62,978 nt of DNA from Sideroxydans sp. (GCA_028687425.1 JAQUAD010000010.1:1-62978), one strand, 5' to 3'. Positions 1 through 8,765 are shown, counted from the stretch's first letter. The notes: generated by a model from the letters alone, not told the origin. Numbers and translations are program-made.

Positions 1-60
1 GCCTAAACACACGTACCCACACTAATCGGTTGTTTTTTCTATCTTTTAAAGAACTTTTTT
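1..60 (-). promoter_or_regulatory. Leader of a leftward operon, probably 16S rRNA leader with boxA
   Basis: Read on the minus strand this stretch contains GTTCTTTAAAA (44-54), which matches the boxA antitermination signal of rRNA leaders. It is followed by AACCGATTAGTGTGGGT, a form I recall from betaproteobacterial 16S leaders. It lies directly downstream of two strong tandem promoters. The structural RNA genes would lie off the left edge, so the rRNA assignment is inferred from the leader only. Confidence 0.7.
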
Positions 61-98
61 CTTCTTTTCTTCACCGCCGTGGCAGCGAAGAGGTGCGC

Positions 99-126
99 AT
101 TATAGAGACTAATTTTTTTTCGTCAA
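99..126 (-). promoter_or_regulatory. Proximal rrn-type promoter reading left
   Basis: On the minus strand a -35 TTGACG (121-126) and a perfect -10 TATAAT (99-104) are separated by 16 bases. The discriminator is the GC-rich GCGC, typical of rRNA promoters under stringent control. The bases upstream of the -35 (127-150) are AT-rich, like an UP element. The same layout recurs 144 bases upstream at 243-270. Confidence 0.8.
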
Positions 127-242
127 CCTAATTTTTTGCACTTTTATTTCCTGCTGCGAGAAGCGATTCTATCTTTCGATCGCATGCAAATTCGCATTGC
201 TCATCTGCCTCACAACACCTCCGCAACAGCGAAGAGGCGCGC

Positions 243-270
243 ATTATAGGGAGCTAAAGAATTGCGTCAA
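243..270 (-). promoter_or_regulatory. Distal rrn-type promoter reading left
   Basis: On the minus strand TTGACG (265-270), a 16-base spacer and TATAAT (243-248) are followed by GCGC. About 24 bases around the -10 and start site are nearly identical to the proximal promoter (81-104 against 225-248), so one looks duplicated from the other. The upstream flank (271-300) is a run of A/T tracts consistent with a strong UP element. Confidence 0.8.
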
Positions 271-332
271 CACTTTCTTGAAATATTTTTTAAATATTCT
301 TTTCACACGGACGGAAAACCACGCAGATTCAC

Positions 333-338
333 TACAAT
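333..338 (+). promoter_or_regulatory. Candidate -10 box of tsaD, placing the start at the ATG
   Basis: TACAAT lies six bases before the tsaD ATG at 345, so transcription would begin at or next to the start codon. No Shine-Dalgarno sequence precedes the ATG, which fits a leaderless message. No good -35 is visible at normal spacing, so this is only a candidate. Confidence 0.35.
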
Positions 339-344
339 GCACAC

Positions 345-1370
345 ATGAAACCATTAGTCTTAGGCATCGAATCCTCCTGCGACGAGACTGGCCTCGCGCT
401 CTATCAAACCGGACACGGTCTGCTTGCACATACATTACATAGCCAGATCGCACTGCATAATGAATACGGCGGCGTTGTTCCTGAACTCGCTTCCCGAGAT
501 CATGTGCGGCACGCACTGCCTTTATTGCGCCAAGCGCTTGATATCGCCAATCGCTCGCTGGATGACATCAATGCGATCGCCTTCACCCAAGGCCCCGGAT
601 TGTCCGGCGCACTATTAGTGGGTGCCAGCATCGCCAATGCACTGGCCTATACATTAGATGTGCCCACCATAGGCGTACACCACCTCGAAGGCCATCTGCT
701 CTCCCCGCTGCTGTCAGATCCAGCCCCGGCCTTCCCGTTCGTGGCACTACTAGTGTCAGGCGGGCATACGCAACTAATGCGTGTCGACGGTGTGGGGCAC
801 TACACATTACTGGGCGAATCAGTGGACGATGCTGCAGGTGAAGCCTTCGACAAAAGCGCAAAGCTGTTGGGCCTGGATTATCCCGGAGGTGCACTGCTAG
901 CCAAATTGGCACAGAACGGCACCCCGGGCCGCTTCAAATTGCCACGCCCGATGCTGCACAGCGGCGACCTGGACTTCAGCTTCAGCGGGCTCAAGACTGC
1001 CGTATTGCTTGCCGTGCAAAACAATCCGAACGACGATCAAACCCGTGCTGACATCGCTCATGCCGCGCAGGAAGCCATCGTGGATGTCTTGGTTAGCAAG
1101 GCACTGACCGCACTGGGGCAGACAGGTCTCGATCAGCTGGTCGTTGCCGGCGGGGTGGGCGCCAACAAGGCTTTGCGCACCAAGCTCGATGCCAGCATCT
1201 CCCGTCGTGGGGGGCGCGTGTTCTATCCGGATCTGGAGTTTTGCACCGACAATGGTGCAATGATCGCTTTCGCTGGCGCGATGCGCCTGCAAAGGCAGGA
1301 AGGGCAGCGCGACTATCGTTTCAACATCAAGCCGCGCTGGGACTTGCGGGAACTGAATTACGCGGACTGA
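345..1370 (+). CDS. tsaD: tRNA N6-adenosine threonylcarbamoyltransferase TsaD
   Basis: This 341-residue protein transfers the threonylcarbamoyl group onto A37 of ANN-decoding tRNAs, working with TsaB and TsaE in the cytoplasm. It is full length for the family. The N-terminus [15 protein letters not shown] is the family signature, so ATG 345 is secure. The HHLEGH motif (residues 112-117) supplies metal ligands, LVSGGHTQL follows at about 136-144, and the C-terminal CTDNGAMIA holds the last metal-binding Asp. The gene is divergent from the presumed rRNA operon and overlaps convergent plsY by 13 bases. No Shine-Dalgarno is visible. Confidence 0.97.
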   Translation: MKPLVLGIESSCDETGLALYQTGHGLLAHTLHSQIALHNEYGGVVPELASRDHVRHALPLLRQALDIANRSLDDINAIAFTQGPGLSGALLVGASIANALAYTLDVPTIGVHHLEGHLLSPLLSDPAPAFPFVALLVSGGHTQLMRVDGVGHYTLLGESVDDAAGEAFDKSAKLLGLDYPGGALLAKLAQNGTPGRFKLPRPMLHSGDLDFSFSGLKTAVLLAVQNNPNDDQTRADIAHAAQEAIVDVLVSKALTALGQTGLDQLVVAGGVGANKALRTKLDASISRRGGRVFYPDLEFCTDNGAMIAFAGAMRLQRQEGQRDYRFNIKPRWDLRELNYAD

Positions 1371-1978
1371 GCTTCCTTCTTCTTGCCGCCGATCTTGCTT
1401 TCCTTGCCGGACATCAGGTTCTGGATGTTCTTCTTGTGACGCCAGATCAGCAGCAGAGACATCACACCGACCGCGATCACCAGCTCGGGACGCAAATGCA
1501 GCAGCATGGCATACACCGGCGCACCGACTGCAGCAACCAAGGCCGACAATGAGGAATAACGGAACACCACCGCCACCAGCAGCCAAGTGGCCATTACCGC
1601 CAAGCCCATCCAACCGCTGATCGCCAACAGGACACCGAGCGCAGTCGCCACCCCCTTGCCGCCCTGGAACTTCGTGAACACCGGGAACAGGTGCCCCAGG
1701 AACACCGCCAGCGAGACCAGCGCCACCAGCAGCAAGCCATCACCGTTATGTGGTGCAAACTTGATGGCAAGGAACACTGCCAGCCAGCCCTTGACCGCAT
1801 CGCCGAGCAAGGTCAGGATTGCCGCAGCCTTTTTGCCGCTGCGCAACACATTGGTCGCACCGGGATTGCCGGAACCATAGGTGCGCGGATCCGCCAAGCC
1901 GAACGCCTTGCTCATCAACACAGCAAACGAAACGGAGCCCAGCAGGTAGGCGCACACAACAAAAATCAGGGGGATCAT
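1358..1978 (-). CDS. plsY: Acyl-phosphate glycerol-3-phosphate acyltransferase PlsY
   Basis: This 206-residue inner-membrane enzyme acylates glycerol 3-phosphate from acyl-phosphate in the first step of phospholipid synthesis. [12 protein letters not shown] near residues 34-45 and GGKGVAT in the middle are the conserved active-site loops, and several hydrophobic helices are evident. I start it at the ATG at 1978 (MIPLIFVV), where AAGG sits eight bases upstream, rather than at upstream alternatives. The basic, lysine-rich C-terminus runs 13 bases into the tsaD end on the other strand. It is divergent from folB across a 77-base gap. Confidence 0.95.
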   Translation of the reverse strand: MIPLIFVVCAYLLGSVSFAVLMSKAFGLADPRTYGSGNPGATNVLRSGKKAAAILTLLGDAVKGWLAVFLAIKFAPHNGDGLLLVALVSLAVFLGHLFPVFTKFQGGKGVATALGVLLAISGWMGLAVMATWLLVAVVFRYSSLSALVAAVGAPVYAMLLHLRPELVIAVGVMSLLLIWRHKKNIQNLMSGKESKIGGKKKEAQSA

Positions 1979-2055
1979 CTGTAATACCTTAAAATGCGGA
2001 GCGCGGATTCTACTCGAATGCGCCCTTGCAACCAAACAAGCACCAAGACCTATAT

Positions 2056-2406
2056 ATGGACATCATCTTCCTGCGCGAACTCAAGGTCGTGACACTGATC
2101 GGCATCTACGAAAGAGAAAAGCGCGTCCCGCAGACCCTGCAGATCGACCTGGACATCGCCCTGCCCAACAGCCGCGCCTGCCAAAGCGACGACATCAACG
2201 ATGCGCTGGATTATGCGCAGGTCGCCCTGCATTTGCAGAAAGTATTGAGCGAAGGCCACTTTTCCCTGCTGGAAGCGCTGGCCGAGCATATCGCACAGAT
2301 CATCCTCAAGGATTTCAACGCCCCCTGGGTCAGGGTCAGCGTCGCCAAGCTCCAGGCCATCCGCAACTGCAAACAGGTCGGTATAAGCATCGAACGCGGG
2401 CAGTGA
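2056..2406 (+). CDS. folB: Dihydroneopterin aldolase FolB
   Basis: This 116-residue protein belongs to the small FolB/FolX family that cleaves 7,8-dihydroneopterin to 6-hydroxymethyl-dihydropterin in folate synthesis. The N-terminus [21 protein letters not shown] is typical, as are the later ALDYAQV and EALAEHIAQ segments. The ATG at 2056 gives the usual family length. An in-frame TTG at 2026 would add ten residues that relatives lack. No strong Shine-Dalgarno precedes either start. Confidence 0.93.
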   Translation: MDIIFLRELKVVTLIGIYEREKRVPQTLQIDLDIALPNSRACQSDDINDALDYAQVALHLQKVLSEGHFSLLEALAEHIAQIILKDFNAPWVRVSVAKLQAIRNCKQVGISIERGQ

Positions 2407-2426
2407 ATGCCCAATACATAAAGAAT

Positions 2427-2455
2427 TTGCCCAGCCCCCTGTTTTTATGGATAAT
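2427..2455 (+). promoter_or_regulatory. Promoter of rpmE
   Basis: TTGCCC (2427-2432), a 17-base spacer and GATAAT (2450-2455) are followed by the GC-rich discriminator GCGCGC. The discriminator fits growth-rate control, as expected for a ribosomal protein gene. Confidence 0.6.
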
Positions 2456-2523
2456 GCGCGCCCTTAACATATACATCCGTGCGCGTACCCAAGCCGCGCC
2501 CAACCTAAAGCAAGGAACGCAAA

Positions 2524-2745
2524 ATGAAGGCAGACATCCATCCCGTATACGCTGAAGTCGAAGTGACTTGCAGCTGTGGCAACAAATTCAACACACGCTC
2601 CACCATCGGCAAGCCGGCTTTGCACGTCGAAGTCTGCTCCGAGTGCCATCCGTTCTACACCGGCACACAGAAGATCGTGGACACCGCAGGCCGTATCGAG
2701 AAATTCCGCAGCAAGTACAACATGGGCGGCAAAGCCGCTGCTTAA
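2524..2745 (+). CDS. rpmE: 50S ribosomal protein L31 (zinc-binding type)
   Basis: This 73-residue protein is L31 of the large ribosomal subunit. Cysteines at 16 and 18 (CSC) and at 38 and 41 (CSEC) show it is the zinc-binding form rather than the zinc-independent paralogue used in zinc starvation. The end [16 protein letters not shown] is typical. AAGGA lies eight bases before the ATG. The gene has its own promoter and is closed by a strong terminator, so it is probably monocistronic. Confidence 0.97.
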   Translation: MKADIHPVYAEVEVTCSCGNKFNTRSTIGKPALHVEVCSECHPFYTGTQKIVDTAGRIEKFRSKYNMGGKAAA

Positions 2746-2770
2746 TGAAATATTGTTAAGCGCATAGAAT

Positions 2771-2797
2771 AAAAGGCAGCGCAGGCTGCCTTTTTTC
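2771..2797 (+). terminator. Rho-independent terminator after rpmE
   Basis: GGCAGC (2775-2780) pairs with GCTGCC (2785-2790) across a four-base loop and is followed by TTTTTT. The preceding AAAA extends the stem. It ends rpmE transcription 16 bases before the M48 protease start. Confidence 0.9.
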
Positions 2798-2812
2798 TTT
2801 CCGGGAGGACAT

Positions 2813-4243
2813 ATGTCACGATTGATCTCTTTCCTGCTCTTTGCCCTAGCAGCGCTGGCGCTCACCGGCTGTGCGCAAAACCCTGTAACTGGCAAACAGG
2901 ATTTCGTGATGATGTCGGAAGCGCAAGAGATCAGCCTGGGCCGCCAAGCCGATGCGGATGTGCGCAAGCAATACAAGGTCTATGCCAATCCCGCCCTGCA
3001 AGCCTATGTCGACCGTATCGGTCAGAGTCTGGCAAAACATAGCCATCGCAGCAATCTGCGCTATCGTTTCACCGTACTCGATTCACCGGAGATCAATGCA
3101 TTCGCACTGCCGGGGGGGTATGTCTACATCACGCGAGGCATCATGGCCTACCTCAACTCTGAAGCCGAGATGGCTGCGGTATTGGGACACGAGATCGGCC
3201 ACGTGACGGCGCGTCACGGCGTGCGCCAGCAAAGCGCATCGCAAGCGACCAATCTCGGCATCCAGCTGGCGTCCATCCTTGTACCAGAACTGAACAACCA
3301 GGCGTTCCATGATGTGAGCAACCTGCTCGGCGGCGCACTGCTATCAGGTTACGGACGCGAGCACGAGCTGGAATCAGACCGTCTCGGTGCGCAATATCTG
3401 GCGCGCACCGGCTATGACCCGCAAGCGATGATCCGCGTGGTCGGCGTATTGAAGAACCAGGAGTTGTTCGATGCCGAGATCGCCAAGCAGGAAGGTCGCG
3501 AGCCACGCCGCTATCATGGCACCTTCGCCACCCACCCGGACAATGACACTCGCTTGCAGCAAGTTGTCGGAGAAGCCAAGACCCTCACCGTGGCCGCCCC
3601 GCTCGAGAACAGGGATGAATATCTGCGGCAGACTGCCAATCTCAGTTTCGGCGAGAGCGTCAGCGAAGGCGTGGTGCGCGACAACCGCTTCATGCATCGC
3701 GACCTTGGCATTGCACTCACTTTCCCAACGAACTGGCGCATCAAGAACCAGCCGGATCAACTGCTTGCCCTCAGCCCGAACAATGACGCCCTGCTCCAAT
3801 TCATGCTTGATCCCAAACCTTCCGGCACTGTCATGGAATACGCCCGTCGCAGACTGGGCAGGAATGCAAAGATAGAACCCATACAGATCGATGGACACAG
3901 CGCTGCACTGGCCGAGATCGACAACACCATGCTGGGAGTAATCTACGATGCAGGCCGCGCATTCCTGATCCAGGGCAATACCAGAACAGCGCAGGCTTTC
4001 GTTGCCGAACGCCAACTGATGGAAGACACCATTCGTAGCTTCAAGACATTGAGCGCGCAAGAGCGAGAACAAATAAAACCGCTGACGTTGCACCTCATCA
4101 CCGCAACAAAGGGCGACTCGTATGCGACACTTGCCCGACACTCTCCGCTAGGGCCGAATGCCGAACAATATCTGCGCTTGATCAATGCGCAGTATCCGCA
4201 AGGTGAGCCGGTCGCGGGACAACTGATGAAAGTCGTCGAATAA
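2813..4243 (+). CDS. M48-family metalloprotease lipoprotein
   Basis: This 476-residue periplasmic zinc protease is probably involved in outer-membrane protein quality control, as BepA and LoiP are in E. coli. Residues 1-20 are a signal peptide ending in the lipobox LTGC, with Cys20 lipidated. The zinc motif HEIGH is at 126-130 and the third ligand is probably Glu187 in GREHELESD. The last 60 residues (LHLITATKGDSYATLARHSP) resemble the C-terminal domain common in this subfamily. GGGAGG precedes the ATG. Its TAA is followed at once by the ATG of the next gene, so the two are coupled. The substrate is unknown. Confidence 0.88.
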   Translation: MSRLISFLLFALAALALTGCAQNPVTGKQDFVMMSEAQEISLGRQADADVRKQYKVYANPALQAYVDRIGQSLAKHSHRSNLRYRFTVLDSPEINAFALPGGYVYITRGIMAYLNSEAEMAAVLGHEIGHVTARHGVRQQSASQATNLGIQLASILVPELNNQAFHDVSNLLGGALLSGYGREHELESDRLGAQYLARTGYDPQAMIRVVGVLKNQELFDAEIAKQEGREPRRYHGTFATHPDNDTRLQQVVGEAKTLTVAAPLENRDEYLRQTANLSFGESVSEGVVRDNRFMHRDLGIALTFPTNWRIKNQPDQLLALSPNNDALLQFMLDPKPSGTVMEYARRRLGRNAKIEPIQIDGHSAALAEIDNTMLGVIYDAGRAFLIQGNTRTAQAFVAERQLMEDTIRSFKTLSAQEREQIKPLTLHLITATKGDSYATLARHSPLGPNAEQYLRLINAQYPQGEPVAGQLMKVVE

Positions 4244-5890
4244 ATGTACGAATACTTCACCAAACTTAAAGAACCGGAGATCACACCTCTCAAAGCAGCA
4301 TTGCTGTTCGCGCTGTGCGCAGTCTGGGTGTTGACCGGATTGGTCGGGCACGATCCGTGGAAACCGGACGAGCTCTATGGTTTCGGCATCGCCCATCACT
4401 TCATTACCAGTGGCGACTGGCTGGTACCCACACTGGCCGGCCAGCCTTTTCTGGAAAAACCGCCGCTGTATTACTGGACAGCCGCCGCATTCGCACAAAT
4501 GTTCTCGTCATGGCTGCCGCTGCATGATGGCGCGCGTCTGGCGACGGGTTTCTACACCGCACTCACCCTGCTGTTCGCAGGCCTGACCGGACGCGAACTG
4601 TTCGGCAATAACCGCGGCTGGCCCACTGCCATCATCCTCATCGGCTGCCTCGGCATGCTGGTACGTGGTCACGAGATCCTCACCGACAACGCATTGCTCA
4701 CCGGTTGCGCCATGATGCTGTATGGCTATGCCTTGAGCTTGCGCAAGCCGCAACTGGCAGGACTCATTATGGGTGTCGGTCTTGGCATCGGCTTCATGAG
4801 CAAAGGCGTCATCGCACCCATCCTGTTTGCAGCAATCAGCTTGAGTTTGCTGTCTTTCAGCAACTGGCGCACGCGCACCTACTTCAACACGCTAGGCATC
4901 GCAGCCTTGAGTGCCTTACCATGGTTGCTGGTGTGGCCCTTCATGCTGCACCAGCACTCCCCAGAGCTGTTCCATGAGTGGTTCTGGACGCGCAACATCG
5001 GTCGCTGGTTCGCCTTCGCGGCGAACGGACAGTTCAGCGACACTTTCTATTACGTCAAGTCACTGCCGTGGATGGCCTGGCCCGCTGCGCCGCTCGCCGC
5101 TTGGACAGTATGGGAAGCACGCAAACGCATGTGGCATGAAGCGGAGTTCCAGTTGCTCCTGGTCAGCCTCGTCGTAATGCTGGTCGCACTGAGTTTCGTA
5201 CCGGACATCAACGACCAGAATGGCATGCCCATGCTGCTCCCCATCGCCCTGCTCGCCACCGCCTCGCTCTCGACCTTGCGCCGCGGTGCGGCCAACGCGC
5301 TCGACTGGTTCGGCATCATGACATTCGCACTGCTCGCCCTCTTCATGTGGTGGGGCTGGGCAGGCTTGCTGCGCGGTTACCACGCCAAGATCGTCAACTG
5401 GTTGCGCGACTACCAACCCGGTTTCAATGCCGAGTTTCTCATCGTGCCATTCGTGATCGCTGTCGCCGTAACTGTACTGTGGATACTCCTCGTCTGGCGC
5501 GTGGGCCGTTCGGTACGCCGCTCGCTCATCAACTGGGCCAGCGGGGTCTCGCTGCTTTGGATCCTCACCATGACGCTGTGGCTACCCTGGCTGGACGTGG
5601 GCAAGAGCTATCGTTACATGATCGACGACCTCACACACAACCTGCCCGGCGACCACAACTGTATCGGCGGCTTGCACATCGGCAAAAGCGAACAAGCCAT
5701 GCTCGAATATTTCGGCAACATCCGGCTCGACTACAGCCCTCGCAAATGCGACTTGCTGCTGGTACAAGGCGGAGCCGTTGCTCAACCCATAGAAGATGAG
5801 ATCGGTTGGGAAAAACTGTGGGAAGGCGGACGTCAGGGCAATGCGCAGGAACGCTTCCGTCTGTATCAGCGCTTGCAGCGCATACGCTGA
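4244..5890 (+). CDS. ArnT-like glycosyltransferase of family 39 type
   Basis: This 548-residue polytopic membrane protein has the fold of the lipid-linked sugar transferases ArnT and PMT. After one hydrophobic helix comes HDPWKPDE (about residues 36-43), the periplasmic loop with the catalytic acidic residue. EKPPLYYW follows at about 71-78. About twelve hydrophobic segments follow, then a short hydrophilic C-terminal domain. The start codon abuts the stop of the M48 gene. It converges with a second family member at 5901. The acceptor cannot be read from the sequence; lipid A or a glycoprotein is possible. Confidence 0.8.
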   Translation: MYEYFTKLKEPEITPLKAALLFALCAVWVLTGLVGHDPWKPDELYGFGIAHHFITSGDWLVPTLAGQPFLEKPPLYYWTAAAFAQMFSSWLPLHDGARLATGFYTALTLLFAGLTGRELFGNNRGWPTAIILIGCLGMLVRGHEILTDNALLTGCAMMLYGYALSLRKPQLAGLIMGVGLGIGFMSKGVIAPILFAAISLSLLSFSNWRTRTYFNTLGIAALSALPWLLVWPFMLHQHSPELFHEWFWTRNIGRWFAFAANGQFSDTFYYVKSLPWMAWPAAPLAAWTVWEARKRMWHEAEFQLLLVSLVVMLVALSFVPDINDQNGMPMLLPIALLATASLSTLRRGAANALDWFGIMTFALLALFMWWGWAGLLRGYHAKIVNWLRDYQPGFNAEFLIVPFVIAVAVTVLWILLVWRVGRSVRRSLINWASGVSLLWILTMTLWLPWLDVGKSYRYMIDDLTHNLPGDHNCIGGLHIGKSEQAMLEYFGNIRLDYSPRKCDLLLVQGGAVAQPIEDEIGWEKLWEGGRQGNAQERFRLYQRLQRIR

Positions 5891-5900
5891 GTCAACACAT

Positions 5901-7559
5901 TCAGTTCACAGCCAGGATGCGGATATCTTCCAGCGGACCTTCCCCGCGCGCCAGCTTCAGGAAGCGCGGGAAGGTACCGGTCTTGTGCACCACCCAATCA
6001 CCCTGTGCGATCTGCTCGTAGCGCCCCAGCTTCGATGCAATCGCAGCCATATCCTTCGCACTAACAAGCAGGTAATACTTTCCTGAAGCCGGCAACTGCT
6101 CCGGCCCGACCGCAGGAAATACCGGAGAAGTGTTGTACAAGCCCAACTCACGCGAAACGATACCCATGTTGTAGCTATAGACCGGCGCAAGCGGTTCGCC
6201 GGCAAGTTGCTTATTTGCGTTGTAAGCAACACTGTACGACATGAAAGTCAGCGCCGAAGTCAACGCCAGAAAACCATACAGCGCCAGCATGCTGAACAAC
6301 GGCAACACCAGCAACACATTGGCTCGCATCTGCTGCCGTTGCTGCCATGCGTAAGCCAGCATTGCAAACACCATCGCCACGACGAGCAACAACACTGCCG
6401 CGTGACCAACATACACGCTCAAACCGAGCGCCAACGACAGCAGCAATAATGTGAATGCCACTTGCGCGATCAGCAGCACCCGCCCCTCATGCAGATTGCG
6501 CATACGATCGGAGAGGAACTTGCCGCACAGGATCGCCGCGAACGGGAACAGGATCACCGTGTAATGATCGAGCTGGAAGCTGGTCGCGCTGAACAATGCG
6601 AACGTCACAAAGAATGCACCACACAAGAAGACAAAACCCGCGTTCTCGCTCACCGGCCGCTGTGCAAACTTGCGCACACCGGCAACCATCGCCGCAATGA
6701 ACACCGCCACCCAGGGCAGGAATGCCCACAGGAACACCAGCACGAAATAATATGGACTACCGCCGCCGCTCGTATCCTGTATCGGCCCCGAGTTGAAGAA
6801 GCGCCCGAACTGACTGTCCCACAGGAAGAACTTGATACCCGATACGTTCGTCTGCCCGAACACCACCTTCTCCGGATGCGCATCGAACTGCAGATACAAG
6901 GCGATCATCTCCGGTGCCGTGAACAGCAAAGACAGCGCAAAGACCAGCCACCACTTCGCACTCCACAACTTGTACCATTCGCGCCGATACAGCCACAGAA
7001 TCACCAGCCCACTTATGATGGTGATCATCGTGAACACGCCCTTGGTCATCACCGCCCCTGCCGTGAACGCCGCCCCCAGCAACAGATACTTCAGTTTCGA
7101 CTGCGCGTCATAACGCAACCAGTAATAACACGCCCCCATGATGAAACCAGTCAGGTACGTCTCCGCCTTCACCTCGATGGAAGAATCCATCAGATGGAAC
7201 ACAGATGCATACACCAGCACAGACAGCCATGCCGCCTCGCGCGTATAGAAAAGTCGCGCCAGGCGATAGGTGAAATATCCGCCGATGATGTGAAACAGAA
7301 AACCCGGCAGGATGTAGAAGAACGCACTCACCCCAAGCAGCTGGAAGAATAGCGCCGTGATCCAGAACGGCATATGCGGTTTATCCAGCCAGTCCTGGCC
7401 ATCCAGCATCAGGTTGGCCCAGTCGTTGCTCAATGCGATGTGCTGCGACAGTGCGGCATAGGTGATGGAGTCACCGCCGTTGATGATGGGGGAAAGCATC
7501 GCGGCAGCGTTGAGGAAGAGCGCGAAGAGGGAGATGTATTTGATTTGGGTGAGGTTCAT
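5901..7559 (-). CDS. Second ArnT/PMT-like membrane glycosyltransferase
   Basis: This 552-residue polytopic protein of the same superfamily carries GGDSITYA and WLDKPHMPFWI in the first 70 residues, equivalent to the acidic loop and the KPP motif of its neighbour. Around ten transmembrane helices and a small soluble C-terminus follow. I start it at the ATG at 7559 (MNLTQIKYIS), which leads straight into the first helix; no good Shine-Dalgarno is visible. It lies tail to tail with the 4244-5890 gene, ten bases apart. The two are divergent in sequence, so this is not a recent duplication. Confidence 0.78.
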   Translation of the reverse strand: MNLTQIKYISLFALFLNAAAMLSPIINGGDSITYAALSQHIALSNDWANLMLDGQDWLDKPHMPFWITALFFQLLGVSAFFYILPGFLFHIIGGYFTYRLARLFYTREAAWLSVLVYASVFHLMDSSIEVKAETYLTGFIMGACYYWLRYDAQSKLKYLLLGAAFTAGAVMTKGVFTMITIISGLVILWLYRREWYKLWSAKWWLVFALSLLFTAPEMIALYLQFDAHPEKVVFGQTNVSGIKFFLWDSQFGRFFNSGPIQDTSGGGSPYYFVLVFLWAFLPWVAVFIAAMVAGVRKFAQRPVSENAGFVFLCGAFFVTFALFSATSFQLDHYTVILFPFAAILCGKFLSDRMRNLHEGRVLLIAQVAFTLLLLSLALGLSVYVGHAAVLLLVVAMVFAMLAYAWQQRQQMRANVLLVLPLFSMLALYGFLALTSALTFMSYSVAYNANKQLAGEPLAPVYSYNMGIVSRELGLYNTSPVFPAVGPEQLPASGKYYLLVSAKDMAAIASKLGRYEQIAQGDWVVHKTGTFPRFLKLARGEGPLEDIRILAVN

Positions 7560-7654
7560 GGGAGGCGATGATAGCGCGTCTACCCATCGTTCGTGCTGAG
7601 TAGGCCGAAGGCCGTATCGACGCATGAGCGGCTCTTGAAATTCAAAGTGCGTAG

Positions 7655-7681
7655 GATGGGTTGAGCGTAGCGATACCCATC
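7655..7681. repeat. Dispersed palindromic repeat
   Basis: GATGGGT (7655-7661) pairs with ACCCATC (7675-7681). The motif GTAGGATGGGTTGAGCG resembles intergenic repeats I recall from many proteobacterial genomes. It lies just outside the long inverted-repeat element. Confidence 0.6.
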
Positions 7682-7691
7682 AATCAAAAGC

Positions 7692-8263
7692 AAAACCGTC
7701 GGGGGTTGCCCGACAGCAAGTCACTTTTTCTTGCTTCGCCAAGAAAAAGTAACCAAAAAGAAGGCGACCCCGGTTTACCGCCCCTTCGGGGTTCCCTCGC
7801 TCAGTCACAAACGAGCGGGGCTGCGCAACTCGCACGATCCGCTACGCGGCCACGTGCTCAAACAGTGCTCGCCTAACCCCACCGCTCGTTCGCGCCTGAG
7901 CGAGGCGGTGCACAGGGGATAGAAATTCAAAACCCAAAACCTAACCCCCAAAGCCAACCCCGATGCGGGCATGGCCCGCATCGCCACAAAAAAAGCGTGC
8001 GCAAAGCGCACACAAAACCGCCTTTGGCTTTCCTTCCCTTGAGCGCCGCCGAGTAGCGCAGGACGGGCGGGGGTAGTCCGACGAATATGTTTGAGCACGT
8101 GGCCGCGCAGCGGATCGTGCGAGTTTATGAGGAGGCCCGACCGTTCGAGCAACGCAGGGGACCCACGAAGTGGGCGGCAAACCAGGGGCGCCTTTTCTTT
8201 GGTTACTTTCTTTTGGCGAAGCAAAAGAAAGTAACTTGCTGTCGGGCAACCCCCGACGGTTTT
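7692..8263. repeat. 570-bp structured inverted-repeat element, probably non-coding
   Basis: The left arm (7692-7864) and right arm (8088-8263) are imperfect inverted copies; the first 30 bases of each arm are identical. Each arm holds a GTCGGG/CCCGAC hairpin, an ACTTT...AAAGT hairpin and a CCC/GGG hairpin. Base changes between the arms keep the stems paired. The centre has two more perfect hairpins: CGATGCGGGC with its complement (7961-7983) and GTGCGC-AAA-GCGCAC (7997-8011). Reading frames cross it on both strands, but none has a plausible start or known fold. It could be a non-autonomous transposable element or a structured RNA. Confidence 0.75.
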
Positions 8264-8279
8264 GAAGTTGAATCCATAC

Positions 8280-8306
8280 GGCGCAATACCCGTTGGTTAT
8301 TGCGCC
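8280..8306. repeat. Dispersed hairpin repeat
   Basis: GGCGCAATA (8280-8288) pairs with TATTGCGCC (8298-8306) across a nine-base loop and is followed by CTACGC. This form resembles short intergenic repeats I recall from several proteobacteria. It separates the long inverted-repeat element from the AT-rich lipoprotein gene. Confidence 0.6.
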
Positions 8307-8321
8307 CTACGCAGACTTGGC

Positions 8322-8762
8322 TTAATGAGGCATTCCCTTGCCAGCTCTGTCACAAGCTCTCTCTGCCACTTCCCTTAGTGCAGGGTCGGAAATATCCTTA
8401 AGCTCCCGCTCTGCCTCCTTAAGATCGCGCATCCCAGAATCAACAATATCGCCCGCTACCATTTGCCCAGAATATCTAACGAATTCAAAATCTGCTGCTT
8501 GCCATCGGTCGCAGTTGATTAAGAATTTAGCCTTAAACGATTTATGTTGTTTACCTTCTGGACTAATTTGAGGCTGGAGGTAATTCCAGAGCACAGTTGC
8601 ACCAACAAATGGCAATTCCTGCCTCTCTCCCATTTCGATTTTCTTCCCCATATAGACTTGCATCGCTTCAGAATGAGCAATTTCAATCCAAGTGGCGTTT
8701 TCCTTTGAACAACCCATAACGCAGCAAGCAACAATCAGAAAGACTGTTTTGGCATCCCACAT
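8322..8762 (-). CDS. Small lipoprotein, possibly surface-adhesin E-like domain
   Basis: This 146-residue protein has a short signal peptide ending in VMGC, so Cys18 would be lipidated. The rest (WNYL, KFLINCDRW, FEFVRYSGQMVAGD, a late Cys in ERACDRA) resembles the Adhesin_E-like domain found in small secreted proteins. That match is by pattern only. Its base composition is about 43% GC against roughly 57% around it, suggesting recent transfer. GAGGT precedes the ATG, and the start lies three bases after the aroC stop, so it may be read through from aroC. Function unknown. Confidence 0.65.
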   Translation of the reverse strand: MWDAKTVFLIVACCVMGCSKENATWIEIAHSEAMQVYMGKKIEMGERQELPFVGATVLWNYLQPQISPEGKQHKSFKAKFLINCDRWQAADFEFVRYSGQMVAGDIVDSGMRDLKEAERELKDISDPALREVAERACDRAGKGMPH

Positions 8763-8765
8763 GTC

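Noticed and set aside
7731-8249. Several reading frames of 60-140 codons on both strands of the inverted-repeat patch
   Set aside because: They arise from inverted copies of the same DNA, lack ribosome sites and recognisable folds, and overlap one another. I treat them as non-coding.
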